A stretch of 64,000 bases of DNA from Ustilaginoidea virens (lineage: Eukaryota; Ascomycota; Sordariomycetes; Hypocreales; Clavicipitaceae), in contig NC_057319.1 in NCBI RefSeq assembly GCF_000687475.1, positions 1,302,001-1,366,000 on the forward strand. Direction: 5' to 3'. Below, piece by piece: positions 58,967 to 64,000 of this stretch (positions are counted from its first letter, which is position 1; each line of letters starts with the position of its first letter). The position numbers and the translations under genes are program-made. Under the pieces are notes generated by a model. That model was not told where the DNA came from. It saw nothing but the letters and a program-made list of their open reading frames with translations, and did no database searches.

Positions 58967-61900
58967 ATGTTTCGATTCTCGTTCGATCCATTCTCTTGAC
59001 TGACCCTTGTTGACGCTGTAGCTCGCTGAAAGATCTTCTCAAGGCCATCAATGGCTTCCTCGGCGACCCTTCTCTTCCCCTTCCCGACTCTCTCGTCGAA
59101 GCCATCGCCGCCTTCTCCCGACGACGCGAGGAACATGACGATGCCGCCGCAGATCAGCTTCAAGAGAGCCTGGTCGCCTTGTTCCAGAAGCGAATCAAGG
59201 ACGACTCTGTGACTGCCGGCCCGTGGATCGCCATTCTCCGACGACTGATACCCGTTTTGCAGACACCACAGCGAATAATGCCTTGGTTCGATGCCTTCAG
59301 AGGTCTTCTGGATGGGCTAGACTTGGACCAAAAAGTCGCCGACGAAACAGTTGCCGCACTCATGGACATGGTGACCCACATGGACGTGCTTCAGACGACA
59401 TGTGCTGGTGGTCCTTCTGCTGCCAGCCTCATCATCGACCGCTTATTCGAAGTCTGGGCCACCCGCTTCTACGTGGCCTTGGTCGGTGGCGACAGATGCT
59501 TCGAAAACAACGAGAGACTCATCCGACGTGGTCTGTGCAACTTTGGAAAGAAACACCCCACCGAGCTTGTCGGCGTCATAGATAGTTACTTGGTGAAAAA
59601 GGCCTACCGAAAGTCGGCTTTGAGGATTCTCTGCGACTTCATCCAGGGTCAACCTCCGCACTTGCATCAGGTCCTCAACACGTCATTCTTTGCCAATCTC
59701 CTGACCTGCCTACAGCAAGATACCTCAACCACGGTCATATCCGCCGCATTGACGGCCCTCATAATGCTTCTTCCGCACATGCCCAGCTCCTTGGTGCCTC
59801 ACCTCCCAGCCCTGTTCAACATCTATGGCCGCCTCCTGTTTTGGGACCGGGAGCGTTCGCGGCCGGCTCTACGCCCTGATAGCGACGCTGGGGGGACTGA
59901 ACCCGCCCCGGGATGGGAACTGGCAATATTCGACCCCGACGTGGACGATCTGATCGTTCCCCGCCTTGGCAACTACTACACGATCCTGTACGGCCTGTAT
60001 CCCATCAATTTCATGGACTACATTCGCAAACCACAGAGATACATGCGCCACGCCAACGCTGCCGACGCCGACCAACTCGAGGTTCAACCGACTGAGATGA
60101 GGCATCGATCCGAAACTTTTGGACGGAATCATCTCCTTCACCCCAACTTTTACTCGCTTACCATCGACTCGGAGAAGACTGACCTTGGTCGCTGGATCAA
60201 GAGCGAAGCAGCCGAAGTGGTTGCCGAGTGCATGGGCCTTTGCTTGGAGACGGACATGCGCCATTTCGCCGACCCAAGCGCTGCACCACTGCCGGGGACT
60301 GCCATGGCAGACCACGCAGCCGCAAACTTGGACAGCCACGTTTTTAACGAGCCGACCGGCAATGATGCACCGTCGAGCGGCCCCGATGGCCAGTACGACA
60401 GCTGGCGCAATTTACACCCGACAGCCTCGGGCCCGGAGCCGAGCAATCCAACTCCAACAACCATGGTACGCCGACGAAGCTCACAGTCCAGCATACCGTC
60501 ACGTCGCGGCTCTGCCGGAGATGGTCGGTCTCGGGTCATGACGGGCATAGATAGCCCGACGTTGACGACGTCGCTCTCCCACCCTCAACTGCAGGATCTC
60601 ATTCAATCCAACAAGGCTATCAAGTCAGGACTGCTGCATCAATCTCTGGCCAACGACAGCGTTCCTTCACTTGCCCTGAGCCACCAGGATTCTGCGGCCG
60701 AACAGGCTGCTCCTGTTTGCGCGTCTTGCACGATGCCCCCAGCTCAACTGTCGTCCGAGTCTCCCTCGGCCATGTCGGAGATGCCTAGCCAGGTGTCGAA
60801 TCTGCAAAAGCAAATCCTGATTTTGCAAAACGACCTGAGTTTTGAACGTTATCTCAAGCAACAGCACATGGCGCATATCGGTGACCTCCGTCGCAAGCAG
60901 ATGGCAGAGGCCGCCACCGAAGCGGAGACGCAAAACCTCATCATGATGAACCGTAACCTCAAGAGCCGATTCGAGGAGGCTAAGAAGTCCGAGATGCAGG
61001 CCAAGAAGGAGTCCGAGAAGAGTCGCGCCATGGCCAAAAAGTGGGAGGCCGACCTGGCCAACAAGTTCAAGGCGTTGCGGGAGGAATCCAAAAGGACACA
61101 CGCAGACTTGGAGGCGTTGCAGAAGGAGCTGCAGGAGAGGAAACAGGAGTGCGAAAAACTCCGAAAGCTCCTCTGCGACGCCGAAGTCAAAGAATTAACC
61201 CTGCAGCAAAATATGCAGTCGCTCGCGATGGACGGCACTCAGGTAGAGTCGCTCAAAGCCGAGGTGGAAAGGCTCAGGCGATCCGAAAGAGACCACCAGG
61301 CGAGGGAGCTCGAACGACAAAGCGCCATTCATTCAGCCGCCGAAGTCGAGAATCAGGTTGCGGGATTGGAGATGAAACTGGCGGCTTTGGACTACGATGC
61401 AGCCCGCACAAAGAAGCTGTTTCAGTCGCAAATCGAAGCCCTACAGGCGCAACTGTCCGAGGCGCGGGATGAGCGTGAGCGACCCGGCGCCAACGCAAAC
61501 ATTGCGGTGGAGGATGCTTTGGCAGCAAGTCGAGCCAAGCAGGCCGAGCTACAGAAACAATACTCGCTGCTGATGCGCAAGTACACGGTATTGCAATCCT
61601 CATTGCTGGACATGCAGTCGGAGCAGATGGCGGACTCGAAGCCATCCCGCCCTCCTGGTTCACCCCCGCAACAGCAACGACCTTCGTCATCCGATGGCGA
61701 GCATCCATCATCACTGCCGAGCAGTCCAGTGGTGGTCAAGTCGCAACCTCACAAAGCGCTGTCCAACGCCCAAGCCACAGGTCACCACCAACACCACCAT
61801 CACACGGCTTGTTCGGTCGGCTCACAGTCGGGAGGGTCTGTGACCAGTGGCGCTCTCGCGCAAGTCAGCAGCAAAAGCAGACAGGGTGGTGAGGGGCCCG

Positions 61901-62135
61901 GATCTACGCCGAATCCCACAGCTCCAGATCAGCGACACCTTGGTACGTTTGCTCGTTTTTTTTTTAAAGGCCAAGGCAAGGCCAGTGACGGCAACTAACA
62001 CGTGGAGCAGGGGGGTTCCAGCGACTGCGCAGAGAGCCACGAGACAAGAACAAAGACGACGGCAGCGGGGTGTCGGGGAAAGCCAAGAAGGAGAAGAAGT
62101 GTTCAGGACTGAAGGGCATTCGAGGATTCGTGTAA
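58967..62135 (+). CDS. TSC1: Hamartin / tuberous sclerosis 1 protein homologue
   Basis: Hamartin with tuberin (Tsc2) restrains Rheb and so TORC1 signalling. The main exon is 59022-61942 and the last is 62011-62135, ending GLKGIRGFV; the total is about 1019 residues. The N-terminal helical-repeat core includes SLKDLLKAINGFLGDP, FENNERLIRRGLCNFGKKHP and LVKKAYRKSALRILCDFIQG. A disordered Ser/Pro-rich middle (about 380-530) follows, then a coiled coil from about 545 to 830 that should bind Tsc2, and a low-complexity tail. The start is uncertain: ATG 58967 needs a 41-bp intron (58981-59021), which is short, and an upstream ATG at 58865 with another donor is possible. The last intron (61943-62010) is a clean GTACGT-CAG with CTAAC. 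Confidence 0.88.
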
Positions 62136-62799
62136 ATGATGTTTACTGATGCTGATGCATTGATCATTTGGATGGATGGATTTTATGAGCGACACCAACC
62201 ACCAACTGACCAGGGTCCTGCATCTTATGCCAGGCACGACAGGACACATGCATGCTTGTTTATATGGCCTGTACGGACTATATCTCGAGATGACTCAGCA
62301 ACCGGGGGGCTTGAGACGACAGCGAGCTGATCGAGGCAGATCAAGGTTCTAGGTCTTTCGCCTTTGAAGATGAGGAGCACTCTCATCTGCGACACAATCG
62401 GCGTATTTGCCGAGCACTCACTCGGCCATGCCCTGATACAGTTGACTGGTGTGCTGGTACTCCGTACCCCTCCGTTCGTGATGGACGAGACAAGCCAATG
62501 CCGCCCTTGTTCCGCTTGCCGACACGCGAAAACTCGGACTTCACGCCCGACGACAAGGACGACGGCATCGGAGCGATTCTCATGATCCGATTGCAAGGCT
62601 ACCTACATTCTGGCTAGTCAAGACCACCTACTATCAAAGGTGCGCAATGTTGAATTGCCCCCATGTCTCTTGTTCAGGAGAGGACTGCAGTCGAGCTGTC
62701 TTGCCTGCCCAACCGAAACCTGCCGCGGCCCACCTGCCCCTTGCCTCCTTTTCCCCTCCCCCCCCCTCCCTCTTTCGAATCTGAGATGTGGTTCGCGCT
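62136..62799. other. Convergent intergenic region TSC1/lectin
   Basis: A 664-bp spacer between two 3' ends. It carries a TACTCCGTAC motif at 62458-62467 and a C-rich stretch near 62745-62771. I see no gene. Confidence 0.6.
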
Positions 62800-63294
62800 T
62801 TATTTCTTGTTCTTGTCTTGGAACCTGGACCCTAGAGCAATGAGTTCCTTGTTGGTTTCATCCCATCTGCCATGGAACCCGAGAAGAACGCCGTTGCCCA
62901 CATTCTGGTCGTGGGGAGACCCATTCTCCGTGCCCTGGGACAACTCATTGTCTAGGTCTGTCTTGAAATAGACCTTGTCGACGCGGGCGCCGGTCCGAAA
63001 GACCATGCTCGCCACTTTCTCCTTTTCGCCAAATTCCAGGTCTGATGAGTTGCCCGTCTGATTGCCTGTGACGTGGGCCGTCATGCCGTCGTCAAAGGTG
63101 ACTTCAATGTCCTTGACGAGGTCCCTGTCTTTCCAATCACCGCTTCCCGTGTCGGTCCATACCTTGACTTTGGTCACCACGTGCTTGCCGTTGGTGAGGT
63201 AGAAGTCTTTGCCGCCGGAACCCCCGGCGTCCTTGGTGTTGACATCGGGTTTGAGGCCGGTGGCGTGGCCCAGTCCATGCTGGAGGGAATCCAT
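62800..63294 (-). CDS. Jacalin-like lectin domain protein
   Basis: A single-exon gene of 164 residues that fills one beta-prism (jacalin-type) domain. The family pattern is visible: GGSGGKDFYL at the start, VTKVKVWTD, VKDIEVTFDDGMTAHVTG, FGEKEKVASMVFRTG, VDKVYFKTD, and GNGVLLGFHGRWDE with LIALGSRF at the end. No signal peptide is seen, so a cytosolic or leaderless protein is expected, perhaps binding mannose- or galactose-type sugars; specificity is unknown. The start is the first ATG after a run of 21 A on the coding strand. An aerolysin-type or other beta-prism fold is an alternative, but no second domain is present. Confidence 0.75.
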   Translation of the reverse strand: MDSLQHGLGHATGLKPDVNTKDAGGSGGKDFYLTNGKHVVTKVKVWTDTGSGDWKDRDLVKDIEVTFDDGMTAHVTGNQTGNSSDLEFGEKEKVASMVFRTGARVDKVYFKTDLDNELSQGTENGSPHDQNVGNGVLLGFHGRWDETNKELIALGSRFQDKNKK

Positions 63295-64000
63295 GATGTT
63301 TTTTTTTTTTTTTTTTTTTCCTTCTGTGATGCGTCACTTTTCACTCTGCGTATCTATGGGTGTCAGAGAAGATGCGAGGATTGGCGGACAAGGGGCAAGT
63401 GCTGGGAATATGGGATTTGATCAGATATGCATTCAAGCTGCGGGCTCTGTATCCCCTTATATGCTTATATGGTGTCGGCGAGACGCGAGAGCCCTCCTAG
63501 TTGGTTTGATGCATTGTTGGAGGCATACGTCAGCTCGAAGGGGGCGAAGCCCCAGAGGTGGAATGTCGGCGCCGCCCCTCCTCATCCACGGGTTGGCCTC
63601 AAAGAGGGAACCGATGCTAACGAGTCGAGTGGAAAAACAGGTTTTGCGGGAGGATTGCCACAGCAGCACGGTCCATTCCCAGAAAGCTCTCAGTTTTCAC
63701 TTCTCTCGGCGTCGCGGTTTCGCTCGCCCTCGAGCCTTGCAACCGCAAGACTTGCAGATTGTGAGGCAGAGTCATGACGGGTGGTATTGGCGCCGCCGAC
63801 CGAGGCCGGGAATTGCGGCCAGCTGAGGAAGCACAGCATGTCGGAGGCTGTGCATTTGCTGCGAAAGCAATATTTCCCAGAAGAGCACATGGACTGTCTA
63901 GAGGAGGTGTCTTGTTTGTAATTCTCTGCCTTGTACGGAGGAGCCCCCTCTCCCACCTCTTCCCCGTCTCTCGGCAACGCGCGCAGTTTAATGTCTTGTG
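63295..64000. other. Upstream region of the lectin gene
   Basis: About 700 bp. It opens with T21 (63299-63319) next to the lectin start. A 95-codon minus-strand frame near the window end shows no domain. I see no supportable gene. Confidence 0.5.

Overview
This window is nuclear DNA of a filamentous ascomycete. The evidence is short spliceosomal introns (about 50-200 bp, GTRAGT-like 5' sites, CTRAC-type branch points), several genes on both strands with no operons, a CFEM/Pth11-type receptor (a Pezizomycotina family), and best-fitting fungal families throughout. A Sordariomycete, probably Hypocreales, is my inference from protein character and from dispersed TACGGAGTAC and TACCTAAGGTA motifs; I cannot name a species.

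Layout. 0-14 kb is compact housekeeping DNA: TFG1 (TFIIF large subunit, +), BUD13 (splicing, -), TRM11 (tRNA methylation, +), GID4/VID24 (ubiquitin-ligase receptor, -), a YEA4-type nucleotide-sugar transporter (+) and AMP deaminase AMD1 (+). 16-20.4 kb carries a 1448-residue coiled-coil MTOC protein (ApsB/Mto1 type, +), followed at 21.4 kb by a DUF1479 putative Fe(II) oxygenase (+). 23-34.7 kb is gene-poor accessory DNA: a ~250-bp tandem array (25.2-26.0 kb), a decayed or heavily interrupted ankyrin-repeat gene (-), AT-rich RIP-like patches, and one small secreted cysteine protein (-) between two such patches. 34.7-37.6 kb holds a large secreted subtilisin (+). After a 4.3-kb spacer come an LDB19/Art1-type arrestin (+), a CFEM-Pth11 receptor (+) and NTE1 lysophospholipase (+, 48.4-53.2 kb). 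53.5-56.1 kb is a repeat island: four copies of a ~110-260-bp repeat (two forming a large palindrome), an array of seven near-identical 24-26-bp hairpins, and a 0.43-kb terminal-inverted-repeat element inserted into one repeat copy. 56.5-63.3 kb returns to genes: a DJ-1/PfpI protein (-), TSC1/hamartin (+) and a jacalin-like lectin (-).

The genes do not form a pathway or a biosynthetic cluster. Several are nutrient or membrane regulators (GID4, AMD1, LDB19, TSC1, NTE1), but their proximity looks like ordinary synteny. Exon boundaries were worked out by hand from reading frame, splice consensus and family conservation; junctions that remain doubtful are stated in the entries. No tRNA, rRNA or CRISPR array was seen.
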